A DNA stretch of 64,000 nucleotides from Bog-756 sp963812885. GTDB lineage: Bacteria > Actinomycetota > Acidimicrobiia > Acidimicrobiales > RAAP-2. The position numbers and the translations under genes were made by a program. Where the stretch lies: NCBI GenBank assembly GCA_963812885.1, contig CAWEWZ010000008.1, forward strand, positions 248,001 to 312,000, in the 5' to 3' direction. Below, piece after piece: positions 18,007 through 27,539 of the stretch. The notes beneath the pieces are model-generated. The model ran no database searches, had not been told where the DNA came from, and was given only the letters and a program-made list of their open reading frames with translations. The number at the start of each line of letters is the position of its first letter. Positions within the stretch are counted from its first letter, which is position 1.

Positions 18007-19300
18007 GTGCCCGAGGAGTCCCCCGACCATCGCCTCCCGGCCCACGGCCTCGACGCCGAACAGGTCCTGGCCGCGATGGGCGAGCTCCGGGTGGGCGACC
18101 GCGACTGGCGGGGCGGCCGGGTGTTCAGCCTGGTCTACTCCGCGGGACAGGACGTCCACGACCTGCTGGAGCGGGCGGCCACGCTCTATTCGGCCGAGAA
18201 CGCCCTCAATACCGCCGTCTTCCCGAGCCTGGGTCGCATGCAGCGGGACATCGTGACCATCACCGCCGGACTGGTCGGCGCCGACCGGCTCCCTCCCGAC
18301 CAGCGTGACGGCGTCCGGGGCTTCCTGACCTCGGGGGGCACCGAGTCGCTGCTGCAGGCGACCAAGACGGCCCGGGACTGGGGCCGGGCCGAGCGGGGCG
18401 TGGACCATCCGAACATGGTGCTGGCCACCTCGGCCCACGCCGCCTTCGAGAAGGCGGCCCACTACTTCGACGTCGAGTCACGCCGCGTGCCGGTCCGGGC
18501 CGACTACTCGGCGGACGTGGACGCCATGGCCGGACGCCGTGGACGACGCCACCGTGATGATCGTCGGCTCCGCCCCATCGTATCCCCAGGGGGTGATCGA
18601 CCCCATCGCCGAGCTGGCCTCCATCGCCGCCCGACGGGGCATCCTCTGCCACGTCGACGCCTGCCTGGGGGGCTTCATCCTCCCCTTCCTCGACCGGCTC
18701 GGACACCTGGACAAGCCCTGGGACCTCTCGGTGCCCGGAGTGACCTCGATCTCCGCCGACCTCCACAAGTACGGCTACGCCAGCAAGGGCATCTCGGTGA
18801 TCCTCTACCGCGACCGCCGGCTGGCCGCCCTCCAGCCCTTCGTCACCACCAACTGGCTCGGGGGCCTCTACGGTTCCCCGTCGATGGCCGGCACCCGTCC
18901 CGCCGGCCCGATCGCCGCCGGCTGGGCCGTGCTCCACTACCTGGGCGCCGACGGCTATCTCGAGCTGGCCGAAGCCGCCCACCAGGCATCGACGACGCTG
19001 CAGGCCGCCATCACCGCGACCGAAGGGCTGGCCCTCCGGGGTCGTCCGGATGCCACCGTGTTCGCCTTCGGGTCTGACGTGGACGGTCTCGACACCTTCG
19101 CCCTCGGGGATGCGTTGGCCGACCGGGGCGGCTGGTTCTTCGACCGCCAGACCCCGCCCGACAGCCTCCACGCCACCGTGCAGGCCGGGCACCGGCTGGT
19201 CGTCGACGAGCTGTGCGCCGACCTGGCCGCGGCCACCGCCGAGCTGCGGGCCACCGGGGCCCGAGCCCGGGATCGGGACACCACCTACGGGACGACGTGA
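18007..19300 (+). CDS. PLP-dependent sphingosine-1-phosphate-lyase-like enzyme
   Basis: About 431 residues of the group II decarboxylase/S1P lyase fold. Key sites are the cofactor stretch GFLTSGGTESLLQATKTARDW, HVDACLGGFILPF (the Asp that contacts the pyridine N) and the Schiff-base Lys in DLHKYGYASKG (about 254). HKYGYASKG matches S1P lyases better than glutamate decarboxylases. Likely reaction: retro-aldol cleavage of a phosphorylated long-chain amino alcohol, or decarboxylation of an amino acid; this is family-level inference. A +1 change near 18533 (an extra G, restoring MADAVDDATVMIVG) splits the frame. Stands alone behind its own promoter. Confidence 0.82.
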
Positions 19301-19454
19301 CCGCCGGGCAGGCACGCCGTCCCGGGCCCGTTCCCCCTGGTTGCCGCACGGTCGTGGCAATTGGGGCGCCGGTCCGCCACACTCGTGACTGGGGTTCGAC
19401 ACCGGCATGAACACGGCACGACCGGTCGAACTCGGGAACGAAAGGGGCAACCGT

Positions 19455-21137
19455 GTGCGCAATCGACAGCCGGGAGTGGGTCTGATGGACCGCAAGTGGT
19501 GGACGCTGGCCGCGGTGTGCACCGGCACCTTCATGCTCCTCTTGGACATCACGGTGGTCAATGTCGCACTCCCCGACATCCAGCGGTCGCTCGGGTCGTC
19601 CTTCGCCGATCTCCAGTGGGTGGTCGACGCCTACGCCCTCACCCTGGCCGCCTTCCTGCTCACCGCCGGCGTGGTCGGCGACATCTTCGGACGCCGGCGC
19701 CTGTTCGCCATCGGTCTGGCTGTCTTCTCTGCATCATCGCTGGTCTGCGGCCTGTCCACCACGCCGCTCATGCTCAATCTGGCCCGCGGGGTCCAGGGTG
19801 TGGGCGGGGCCATCATGTTCGCCACCTCGCTCGCCCTCATCGCCCAGGCCTTCTCCGGCAAGGAGCGGGGCACCGCCTTCGGCGTCTACGGGGCGGTGAT
19901 CGGCGGGGCCGTGGCCATCGGGCCGCTGATCGGCGGCGCCCTCACCAGCGGCATCGGGTGGCGCTGGATCTTCTTCGTCAACATCCCGATCGGGGCGGTG
20001 GCCATCGTCATCACCCTGACCAAGGTGCAGGACGCCAAGGCGCCCACCGCCCGGAGCGTCGACTGGATCGGCTTCGTCACCTTCTCGGCCTCGTTGTTCA
20101 TGCTGGTGTACGCGCTCGTCGAGGGGAACGCCAAGGGTTGGACCAGTTCGCTCATCATCGGCCTGCTCGTCGGATCGGGCGTCCTGATGGCCATCTTCCT
20201 CGTCGCCGAGTGGCGGGTGAAGGATCCGATGCTCGATCTGACGCTGTTCAAGCGGCCGGCCATGGTCGGCGTGTCGGTCACCGCGTTCACGCTTTCCGCC
20301 TCCATCTTCGCCATGTTCCTCTACCTCACGCTCTACATGCAGGACGTGCTCGGCTACGGTCCCTTCGCCGCCGGAATCAGGTTCCTGCCCATCACCATGC
20401 TCAGCTTCGCCGTCGCCCCCATCGCCGGCAAGCTCACCGTCAAGGTCAGCTCGCGCTACCTGCTGGGGCTCGGGTTGATCCTGATCGCCCTGGGATGCGT
20501 GCTGACCACGCACGTCGAACCCAACTCGACATGGACGGTGCTCCTGCCCGGCTTCATCGTCGCCGGTATCGGCATCGGCATCACCAATCCGGTCGTCGCC
20601 TCGGCCACCGTCTCGGTGGTCCGGCCCGAGCACAGCGGCATGGCCTCGGGTGCGTCCAGCACCTTCCGGCAGGTGGGCATCGCCACCGGCATTGCCGGCC
20701 TGGGGGCGGTGTTCCTGAGCCAGATCCGGCCGGCCATCACCAGTGCCCTGGCGGCCACGCCGGCCGGCCGGGTGGTGCTGGCCCACGCCGGATCAGCGCT
20801 GCCGGGGGCCGTGGCCGAGGGCGGCGTGCACCAGGTGGCGGCCTCGATTCCGAACCTGGCCGCCCGCCATGCTCTCGTCGAGGCTTACCGGGTCGGCTTC
20901 ACCTCCACGTTCAACCATCTGATGGCCATCTCTGCGGTGGTGTCCCTGATCGGTGGCATCGGGGCACTGGTCCTGGTGCGCCAGCGTGATTTCGTTCCCA
21001 GCTATTCGCCCGAAGACGCCGACCCGCTCGGGTCGCTGCAGACGAGCGCCGCGGCCGCGGCCGGCGCGGCGCCGGTCGGGTCTCTGCCCACGGTGGTGTC
21101 GACCTCCGAGGTTGAGTCGGCCACCCCCACCGGTTGA
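19455..21137 (+). CDS. MFS drug exporter, DHA2 (EmrB/QacA) family
   Basis: About 560 residues with 14 predicted membrane helices. Motif C-like and antiporter signatures are seen: LLDITVVNVALPDIQRSL in helix 1, GDIFGRRRLF between helices 2 and 3, ARGVQGVGGAIM in helix 4 and IGGALTSGIGWRWIFFVNIP in helices 5-6. It would export hydrophobic compounds in exchange for protons. GTG 19455 is preferred over upstream starts because AAAGGGG lies 7 nt before it; ATG 19485 is possible. A long untranslated stretch upstream holds an imperfect palindrome (TTGCC...GGCAA) that could be an operator. The C-terminal tail is Ser/Ala-rich and dispensable-looking. Confidence 0.88.
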   Translation: MRNRQPGVGLMDRKWWTLAAVCTGTFMLLLDITVVNVALPDIQRSLGSSFADLQWVVDAYALTLAAFLLTAGVVGDIFGRRRLFAIGLAVFSASSLVCGLSTTPLMLNLARGVQGVGGAIMFATSLALIAQAFSGKERGTAFGVYGAVIGGAVAIGPLIGGALTSGIGWRWIFFVNIPIGAVAIVITLTKVQDAKAPTARSVDWIGFVTFSASLFMLVYALVEGNAKGWTSSLIIGLLVGSGVLMAIFLVAEWRVKDPMLDLTLFKRPAMVGVSVTAFTLSASIFAMFLYLTLYMQDVLGYGPFAAGIRFLPITMLSFAVAPIAGKLTVKVSSRYLLGLGLILIALGCVLTTHVEPNSTWTVLLPGFIVAGIGIGITNPVVASATVSVVRPEHSGMASGASSTFRQVGIATGIAGLGAVFLSQIRPAITSALAATPAGRVVLAHAGSALPGAVAEGGVHQVAASIPNLAARHALVEAYRVGFTSTFNHLMAISAVVSLIGGIGALVLVRQRDFVPSYSPEDADPLGSLQTSAAAAAGAAPVGSLPTVVSTSEVESATPTG

Positions 21138-21397
21138 TGGAGGGAGCGCACCGGGGTGACGGCGGGCCGCCGTCGACACTGGATACCCGCCCGCTCGATC
21201 GGCCCCACCCTTCTCGGTTGTCGCCCGACCACCCCCGTTGGGACGAGATCATCAACGCCCATCGCGCCGCCATGGCCGACGGCGAACCCGGCTACCTCGA
21301 TCCCGACACCGGGCTCTTCGTGCTGACCGCGGCGCAGCTTGCCGATCGGAAGCAGTGCTGCGGATCGGGTTGCCGCCACTGCCCCTATCTGGTGTGA
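21137..21397 (+). CDS. DUF5522-like small Cys-rich protein
   Basis: An 86-residue protein. Its core, RLSPDHPRWDEIINAHRAAMADGEPGYLDPDTGLFVLTAAQL, is followed by QCCGSGCRHCPYLV, four Cys that look like a metal site and are diagnostic for DUF5522. Function is unknown in the family. The ATG overlaps the MFS stop (TGATG), so it is co-translated with the exporter. Its last codons, YLV-stop, seed the array that follows. Confidence 0.8.
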   Translation: MEGAHRGDGGPPSTLDTRPLDRPHPSRLSPDHPRWDEIINAHRAAMADGEPGYLDPDTGLFVLTAAQLADRKQCCGSGCRHCPYLV

Positions 21398-21481
21398 CCG
21401 ATCGGTATGGGGCGTGAGCGATCGGTATTCGGCGTGAGCAAGCGGTATCTGGTGGGAACGTTCCGTATCTGGTGGGAACGA
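21384..21481 (+). repeat. Post-stop tandem array, 20-bp unit
   Basis: Five units of exactly 20 bp, counting the gene end as the first. The gene ends CCCTATCTGGTGTGACCGAT; the next are CGGTATGGGGCGTGAGCGAT, CGGTATTCGGCGTGAGCAAG, CGGTATCTGGTGGGAACGTT and CCGTATCTGGTGGGAACGAT. TATCTGGTG is kept in units 1, 4 and 5; the TGA becomes GGA in the last two. With a 20-bp period the frame rotates, so the function cannot be simple tandem in-frame stops. Confidence 0.88.
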
Positions 21482-21529
21482 TCTGCACCTAGGGTTCACC
21501 GAGAGCAATCACCCACCGAGGAGACCGAG

Positions 21530-22498
21530 ATGAAGACCAGACTGACCGACGTGCTCGGCATCGACCACCCGGTCATGTTGGCCGGCATGGGTGGGGTGTC
21601 CTACTCCCCGCTCGTCACCGCGGTGTCCGAGGCCGGGGGGTTCGGGTGCCTCGGGGCCTCGACCATGTCCACCGAGCAGATGGTCGCCGAGATCGCCGCC
21701 GTGCGCGGGGCCACCGACAAACCGTTCGGCGTCGATCTACTGACGGCGATGCCCGGGGATCTGGTGGGACAGGTCGAGCAGGTCATCGAGGGGGGCGCCT
21801 CGGTGTTCGTGGCCGGCCTCGGAGTCCCGGCCGAAGTGGTCGAGCTGTGTCACCGCCACCGCGTCCTCGTCATCAACATGTGCGGGAAGGTGGACCATGC
21901 CCGACGGGCCCACGACGCCGGGTGCGACGTCGTGGTGGCCCAGGGCACCGAGGCCGGTGGCCACACCGGGCTGGTGGCCACAATGCCCCTCGTACCCCAG
22001 ATCGTGGATGCGGTGGGCTCCCAGATCCCGGTGGTGGCCGCCGGAGGCATCTTCGACGGAAGAGGGCTGGCCGCCGCCCTGTCCCTCGGAGCCGACGGGG
22101 TGTGGATCGGCACCCGGTTCATCGCCACCCCCGAAGCACGGGCCGTGACCGGCTACAAGGATGCGCTGGTGCGGACGAAGGAGGACGGGACCACCATCAG
22201 CCGGGCCTTCTCGGGAAAGACCATGCGGGTGGTCCGCAATCAGTACACCGGCTACTTCGACGAGCATCCCGGCGACCTGAGCCCGTTCCCGGCCCAGCTC
22301 GGCCGCTCGATGAGCGATGGTGCGTTCCATCTGGGTGGGGACGAGAACACCCCAGACATCGATCCCGAGCGCGAGTGCTACCCCACCGGGCAGGGAGTGG
22401 GCGCCATCCAGACGCTGATGCCCGCAGCCAGCTTGGTCGCCCAGATCGTGACCCAGGCCGAGCAGGTGTTGGCCGGCCTCGGCCGGGGCGGCGACTGA
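21530..22498 (+). CDS. Nitronate monooxygenase-like FMN enzyme
   Basis: A 322-residue TIM-barrel flavoprotein of the NMO/2-nitropropane dioxygenase family. It begins KTRLTDVLGIDHPVMLAGMGGVSYSPLVTAVSEAGGFGCLGAS, the usual FMN-binding opening, and has GCDVVVAQGTEAGGHTG (phosphate loop and catalytic His region) and PVVAAGGIFDGRGLAAALSLGADGVWIGTRF. It would oxidise nitronates or act as an enoyl-reductase-like flavin enzyme on lipids; both occur in the family. A GAGGAG ribosome site 9 nt upstream sets the ATG. Intact frame. It converges with the GH1 gene. Confidence 0.85.
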   Translation: MKTRLTDVLGIDHPVMLAGMGGVSYSPLVTAVSEAGGFGCLGASTMSTEQMVAEIAAVRGATDKPFGVDLLTAMPGDLVGQVEQVIEGGASVFVAGLGVPAEVVELCHRHRVLVINMCGKVDHARRAHDAGCDVVVAQGTEAGGHTGLVATMPLVPQIVDAVGSQIPVVAAGGIFDGRGLAAALSLGADGVWIGTRFIATPEARAVTGYKDALVRTKEDGTTISRAFSGKTMRVVRNQYTGYFDEHPGDLSPFPAQLGRSMSDGAFHLGGDENTPDIDPERECYPTGQGVGAIQTLMPAASLVAQIVTQAEQVLAGLGRGGD

Positions 22499-22625
22499 GC
22501 CCCGACTCGTTGGTGGCCAACCTGTCGGTCACCTTTCGCCGGTCACCGCTGAGTCGGTCAGATTTTCGCCGATCACCGGTCTCGGTCACCTGCCGGTGAC
22601 CATTCGCCTGTCACCGTTCGCCTGT
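22499..22625 (-). repeat. Tandem array at the 3' end of the GH1 gene
   Basis: On the minus strand about eight units of 11-15 bp end in GTGA or CTGA (CAGGCGAACGGTGA, CAGGCGAATGGTCA, CCGAGACCGGTGA, CCGGCGAAAGGTGA). The first four lie inside the present GH1 reading frame (VFDERDRRTVTGEWSPAGDRDR) and the others beyond its stop. The pattern matches the other post-stop arrays, with an ancestral stop at CGAACGTGA a likely seed. Confidence 0.7.
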
Positions 22626-24157
22626 CACGTTCGTCGAACACCGACCTGTCCCCCGACCGCAACCCGGCGATGATCCGACGGTAGGTGCCGGCGGCATCGT
22701 CCCCGAGCGAATCGGTCTCGAGCCAGCGCATTCCGTGCTCGCCGCGGTAGCGGTCGACCCCGTAGAGGCCGAACCGCGGCTCGTAGGACCCCCACTCGTA
22801 GTTGTCGACCAGCGACCAGTGCCAATAGCCGTGGACGGGAACGCCCCCGTCGGCCGCGGCCACCACCGCGGCGATGTTCTCGCGCAGATAGCGGGGACGG
22901 TCCCATCCGTCCAGGCGCAGGTGGGACCGTCCCTGTCGGACCAGGTTGCACATCCCGTTCTCGACCACCCAGAACGGGATCCCCGGGGTGAGGGCCTGCT
23001 GGGCATGGAGCCAGCGGGTGAGCCCGCCGGGGTCGGGGGCGTCGTCCCACAGCTCGCGGACGGGGAGGCGGTTCCTTCCCCCCGACGTGCGGTGGCCGGG
23101 CAGACGGAAGTGCCGCGAGGCCACCGGCTCGTAGTAGTCGAGACCGATCACGTCGAGGGTGCGTTCGTGCGGGCTTTCGTAGACCGCCCTCACCGCCCGA
23201 TTCGGCAGACCGTGCCGCAGTCGACCGGACCGGGAACCACCCGCCGACGGGAGGCGACCGATCGGACCGCCGCCGTAGGGCGCCCTCGCCGCGCTGAACC
23301 CCCGCAACAGGCGCTCGGCCGTTCCGACCGGCGGGAGCACGGTGTCGTGTTGGCGGCGGCGACCCTGCGAGCCAACTGCCCACGTCGTCCCGTTCGACTC
23401 CCATGCTGCGGGCCAGGAGGAGATCGATGAGCAGGCGATCCTGGTCGTAGAGGCTCATGCACGAATTGTTGGTGGTGACGATGGCGTCCGGCCGCATCCG
23501 GTGGATGACCTCATACGCCGCCACGTGGGCGGCGAGCAGATTGTCCACGGCGATGGCCGCGTCCCCGAGAGCCCCCAGCCGCCCTGGCGGGAACATCCCG
23601 AGCAGCCATGTTCCGATGGACAGGACGTTGATCTCGTTGATGGTCACCCAGTGGCGTACCAGGGGGCCGAGGGCGTCGACGGCGACTTCGGCCCAGCCCC
23701 GGAAGCGATCAGGGGCGTCCGGGCGCAGCCAGAAGTCGTCGCCCAACCAGTCCGGATGGGTGAAGTGGTGCAGCGTGACCAACGGCTCGAGCCCGCGTTC
23801 GACACAACCCGCCACGATGGCCTGGTAACGCTCCAGGGCCGACCGGTCCATCCCGACCGGATCGGGGACGACCCGGGCCCACTCGACACTCAGGCGGAAG
23901 CTGTTGCAGCCCAGTTCGGCCGCCCGGTCCAGCGACTCCTCCGGCCGCTCCCAGAAGCCGATGGCGTTCCCCGACGGCTCGACCCGGCCCACCGACTCCC
24001 AGCCGAACCAGTTGTTGGCCGGCTGGCCCGGGCCGTTGTAGCCACCCTCGATCTGGAAGCCTGCCGTGGCCACTCCCAGGAGGAACCCTTCGGTGAGTCC
24101 GGCGACATCGGGAGCGGGCTTCGTCGGTGGCTGGCCAATCGAGGACAACGTCACCAC
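22573..24157 (-). CDS. Glycoside hydrolase family 1 (beta-glucosidase-like)
   Basis: About 528 residues. GH1 hallmarks: FLLGVATAGFQIEGGYN at the N-terminus, the acid/base region VTINEINVLSIGTW with T-I-N-E, and the nucleophile region PFWVVENGMCNL with the E-N-G motif; HGYWHWSLVDNYEWGSYEPRFGLYGVD is the canonical C-terminal stretch. It removes beta-linked glucose or similar sugars and has no signal peptide. N-E-I replaces the common N-E-P after the acid/base Glu. A +1 change near 23350 splits the frame. The GTG at 24157 follows AAAGG. The last 20 residues are encoded by the 3' array. Confidence 0.85.
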
Positions 24158-24177
24158 CTTTCGAAGTTCGAGTCCTG

Positions 24178-24255
24178 ATGCGTGTGGGTCGCATGGGTGT
24201 GGCTGATGGGTGTGGCTGCTGCGTGGGGCTGACTGCGTGTGGCTGCTGCTGCGAT
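24178..24255. repeat. Degenerate GTGTGGCTG repeats in divergent promoter region
   Basis: Imperfect 9-18-bp repeats rich in GTGTGGCTG and GCTGCTGC lie between the GH1 and thiolase genes. They follow no stop codon. They may be the remnant of an array, since the minus strand carries repeated Ala/His/Thr codons just before the GH1 start. No promoter for GH1 could be picked out within them. Confidence 0.55.
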
Positions 24256-24351
24256 TCCTAGTGCGTGTCCCGACCGGAGTCCCGCTTCGAGCGCTCGGTG
24301 ACCGCTGAGCAGCTCAGGCGATCCGGACCGGTGCGTACCGGATGGCGATGG

Positions 24352-24378
24352 TAGCTTGCGCCCCGACACGAGCGTGTC
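24352..24378 (+). promoter_or_regulatory. Promoter and palindrome of the thiolase operon
   Basis: TAGCTT at 24352-24357 is a possible -10 box. GACACGAGCGTGTC at 24365-24378 is a perfect 6+2+6 palindrome at the expected transcription start. It differs from the TGAC...GTCA sites, so a different regulator is expected, possibly the KstR-like protein; that assignment is a guess. Confidence 0.4.
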
Positions 24379-24390
24379 CACCTCCCTCCG

Positions 24391-25967
24391 ATGACCACCG
24401 CCGCCAACGACCCCGAGCGCATCCCGGTGGTGGTGGCGTCCGGCCAATCCATCGAGCGAACCGAGCTGGTCACGCCGGTCGACCTGATGGCCCGGGCCTG
24501 CGAGGAGGCCTTTGCCGGCAGCTCCCGGCCTCCGCGACCGCATCGACCGGCTGTCGGTGGTGGACGTCATGACCCGGTCCGGACCGGCCCTGGCCGGTGA
24601 ATTGGCCGGGCGGATCGGCGCCCGGCCGGGCGCCTGCGAGTCGACCACGGTCGGGGGCAACAGTCCCCAGTGGCTGGTCAGCCGGGCGGCGAGCGACATC
24701 AGCGCCGGGACCCTCTCGGTGACCGTCATCGCCGGTGCCGAGGCCATCCGGTCGTCGCGAGCCCGCCGGGCGGCGGGCCTGCCCCCCGAGTTGGGAGCGA
24801 CCGACCTCCCGCCGGATCCGGTGGTCGGGGACGACCTCCCCGGAGTCGGCCCCGGCGAAGCCGCCATCGGGCTGATGGCGCCTGTGCACGTCTATCCCCT
24901 GTTCGAAAGTGTGGTGGCGGCACGGGCCGGACGCGACTCCTCCGAGCACCGTCGGGCCATGGGGGCGCTGTTGGCGCCCTTCACCGATGTCGCCGCCGCC
25001 AACCCGTACGCCTGGTTCCGCGAGGTCCGGTCCCCCGGCGACATCGCCGACCCGGCGCCGGACAACCGCATCGTCAGCGAGCCCTACACCAAGCGGATGT
25101 GCGCCTTCCTCGGCTCCGACCAGGGCGCGGCGCTGGTGGTCTGCTCGCTGGCCGCCGCCCGGAGGGCCGGCATCGCCGACCGGGCGGTCTTCATCTGGTC
25201 GGGGTCCGAGGCCACCGACGTCCGGTTCCCGACGGCCCGTCCCGATCCCGGCCGGTCCCCGGCCATCGCCGCCGCCGGCCGGGCCGCGCTCGCCGCCGCC
25301 TCGTCGGCTTCCGGGCGTCGGGCCGGCATCGGGATCGACGACATCGACGTTCTCGACATCTACTCGTGCTTCCCCTCGGCCGTCGAGTTGGCCACCGACG
25401 CGCTGGGCATCGCCATGGGCGACTCGAGGGGTCTGACGGTGACCGGCGGACTCCCCTACTTCGGTGGGCCGGGCAACAACTACACGACCCACGGCATCGC
25501 CACCGTGACCGACCTCGTCCGCGAGCCGGCCTCCATCAGGGACCACCGGGGAGCCGCCGCGCGGCGCGGGTTCGGGGATCCGTCTGGGCCTGGCCACCGG
25601 GCTCGGGTGGTTCATCACCAAGCACGCCATCGGGATCTATGCCAGCGAGCCGCCGCCGAAGGGGTTCCACCGTGGCGACACCTCGGAGGCCCAGGCCGCC
25701 ATCGACGCCGCCGCCGTGGAGGTGGCGCTCGACGTCGAGGCCCCGACGCGGGCCACCGTCATCGCCGCCACCGTGATCAGGGACGATCAGGGGACACCGA
25801 CCGGCGCGCCCGTCCTCGCCCTCCTGGCCGACGGCCGGCACATGGCGGTCGCCCCCGCCGACGACGAGGTCACCGTTTCACTCGGGCAGATGGACGTGCC
25901 CGGCCTGGTCGGGTCGGCGATCGTCATCGAACCCGGTAAGGCGCGCTACCGTCTGGCCACAGGCTGA
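24391..25967 (+). CDS. Thiolase-like protein type 1 (TLP1-like)
   Basis: About 525 residues. The thiolase fold is seen in PVVVASGQSIERTELVTPVDLMARACEEAF, GGNSPQWLVSRAASDISAGTLSVTVIAGAEA, DDIDVLDIYSCFPSAVELATDALGIA and GGLPYFGGPGNNYTTHGIATVTDLVR. The C-terminal 90 residues (VALDVEAPTRATVIAATVIRD ... VPGLVGSAIVIEPG) look like the extra OB-like domain of mycobacterial TLP1. The usual nucleophilic Cys (CxS near residue 90) is not evident: GGNSPQWLV occupies that place, so thiolysis is uncertain. Two +1 changes (near 24530 and 25573) split the frame. It lies 18 bp before the hydratase gene and probably forms an operon with it. Confidence 0.78.
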
Positions 25968-25985
25968 GACCACAGGGGAGACACC

Positions 25986-26756
25986 ATGGCCGAAGTAGAG
26001 CGCGAGCGACGGGGTCACATCGAGATCCTCACCATCAATCGGCCCGAGGCCCGGAACGCCATCAACGGGGCCGTGTCGCGGGGATTCGCGGCTGCCTTCG
26101 ACGAGCTCGAGGCCGACGACGACTGCTGGGTGGTCATCGTCACCGGCGCCGGGGACAAGGCGTTCAGCGCCGGCATGGACTTGAAGGCGTTCACCGCGGG
26201 TGAGGCCGGGGACATCATGGGGGCCAAGGGTGGCTTCGGCGGCATCGCCCAACGCGACTTCCCCAAGCCGATGATCGCCGCCGTGAACGGTTCGGCCCTG
26301 GCCGGCGGGTGCGAGATCATGCTCTCGTGCGACCTGGTCGTCGCCGTCGAGGGCGCCAAGTTCGGGATCCCCGAGGTCAAGCGCGGGCTCATGGCCGCGG
26401 CCGGGGGCCTCATCCGGCTTCCCAAGCGGGTCCCCCCGGCCATCGCGCTCGAACTGGCCCTCACCGGTGAGCCGATCGACGCCCGGCGCGCCTTCGAGTT
26501 GGGGTTGATCAATCGGGTGGTACCCGCCGACAAGCTGATGGAGGAGGCCATGGCCCTCGCCACCACCATCGCCGACAACGCCCCGCTGGCGGTGCGGGTC
26601 TCGAAGCGGGTGATGAAGGAGGCGGGCGAACTGCCCGACGCCCAGGGCTGGGCCATCAACAACGCCGCCGTGCCCGAGGTGTTCGGATCGGCGGACGCCA
26701 TGGAAGGACCGATCGCCTTCGCCGAGAAGCGCAAGCCCAACTGGTCGGGCAAGTAG
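25986..26756 (+). CDS. Enoyl-CoA hydratase/isomerase (crotonase family)
   Basis: A 256-residue crotonase, normal length. LTINRPEARNAINGAVSRGF, the CoA-binding FSAGMDLKAF, the oxyanion-hole ALAGGCEIMLSCDLVVA and the catalytic region FGIPEVKRGLMAAAGGLIRLPKRVP are all present. IPEVKRGL has the second Glu (position 164 of rat enzyme), while GGCEIM has the first Glu (position 144), so hydratase chemistry is likely. GGGGAG before the ATG is a ribosome site. Co-transcribed with the thiolase-like gene; together they would carry late steps of beta-oxidation. Confidence 0.9.
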   Translation: MAEVERERRGHIEILTINRPEARNAINGAVSRGFAAAFDELEADDDCWVVIVTGAGDKAFSAGMDLKAFTAGEAGDIMGAKGGFGGIAQRDFPKPMIAAVNGSALAGGCEIMLSCDLVVAVEGAKFGIPEVKRGLMAAAGGLIRLPKRVPPAIALELALTGEPIDARRAFELGLINRVVPADKLMEEAMALATTIADNAPLAVRVSKRVMKEAGELPDAQGWAINNAAVPEVFGSADAMEGPIAFAEKRKPNWSGK

Positions 26757-26797
26757 GCGACCCGGTCGGCCGGTCCGTCCCAGGACGCAGCGACACC

Positions 26798-27248
26798 ATG
26801 CACTACGTCGGCCACCTGACCCAGACGGCGAGCAACGTTCCCTCGCTGTCGGACGGCCTCGGGGGTTTCCGCCTCATCCTCCACGTGTTGGCGGCCACGG
26901 TCTGGGTGGGCGGACAGTTCACGGTGGCCGGGTTGCTCCCCACCATCCGCTCCCTGGGCGAGGAGGCACCGAAAAAGGTGGCCCAGGCGCTCGGGCGGCT
27001 GCTGTGGCCGGCCTACGGCGTGCTGGTGATCACCGGCTTCTGGAACATCAGCTCGCTCACCGTCAAGGATGCCTCCTCGGCCTGGAAGACCGTCCTCATC
27101 GTCAAGATCGTGGTGGTGGCGGTGGCCGGGGTGGCGCGTGTTCCTCCATCAGCGGGCGACGACCAAGCGGGCCACGGCCGTCTGGGGCGCCGTCGGGGCC
27201 GTCGCCTCGGTGGCCGCCCTCTGTCTCGGGGTGTTCCTGGCCGGCTGA
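26798..27248 (+). CDS. CopD-like four-helix membrane protein
   Basis: About 149 residues with four membrane helices: FRLILHVLAATVWVGGQFTVAGLLPTIR, LGRLLWPAYGVLVITGFWNI, WKTVLIVKIVVVAVAG and AVWGAVGAVASVAALCLGVFLAG. The first helix has the H-x-x-A-x-x-x-W-x-G pattern of the CopD/YphA type, which may bind copper or haem. A +1 change near 27130 (an extra G) moves the end to the TGA at 27246. No function can be assigned. Its stop region is copied in the next array. Confidence 0.65.
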
Positions 27249-27287
27249 GGGCCGGCTGAGGGCCGGCTGAAGGCCGTAGCGGCTGAG
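27238..27287 (+). repeat. Post-stop tandem array, 11-bp unit
   Basis: The CopD-like gene ends TGGCCGGCTGA. GGGCCGGCTGA follows twice, then AGGCCGTAGCGGCTGA and a last GCCGGCC. Three further CGGCTGA copies follow the stop. The 11-bp period rotates the frame. Confidence 0.8.
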
Positions 27288-27539
27288 CCGGCCGGAGCCT
27301 GGCGCTGGAGCCCCAGCTCAAACCACGCCGGACACCCCGTGGAGGACCGGGTGGGCCGGCCTGCTCGGGTCCCGGATCCAGCAGGCGTACCGACCGGCGG
27401 CCGAAGTGGCAGGTGAGAGAGACCCTCGGGCCGCTCATCCGGACCCCGTCCGGCACCGAACACCCAGGTGACCGCTGCGCAGCGACCCGGTCTCGACACG
27501 TCTAACCTGGTGGGCGCATCCAACAAGGGAGACATCGCC

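Noticed and set aside
19320..19400. Imperfect palindrome TTGCC...GGCAA before the MFS gene as a firm operator
   Set aside because: Only five bases pair on each side and no related site was found, so it is mentioned only as a possibility in the gene entry.
1388..21481. Tandem arrays as CRISPR
   Set aside because: The units are contiguous with no unique spacers, are too short and non-palindromic, differ between loci, and no cas gene is present.
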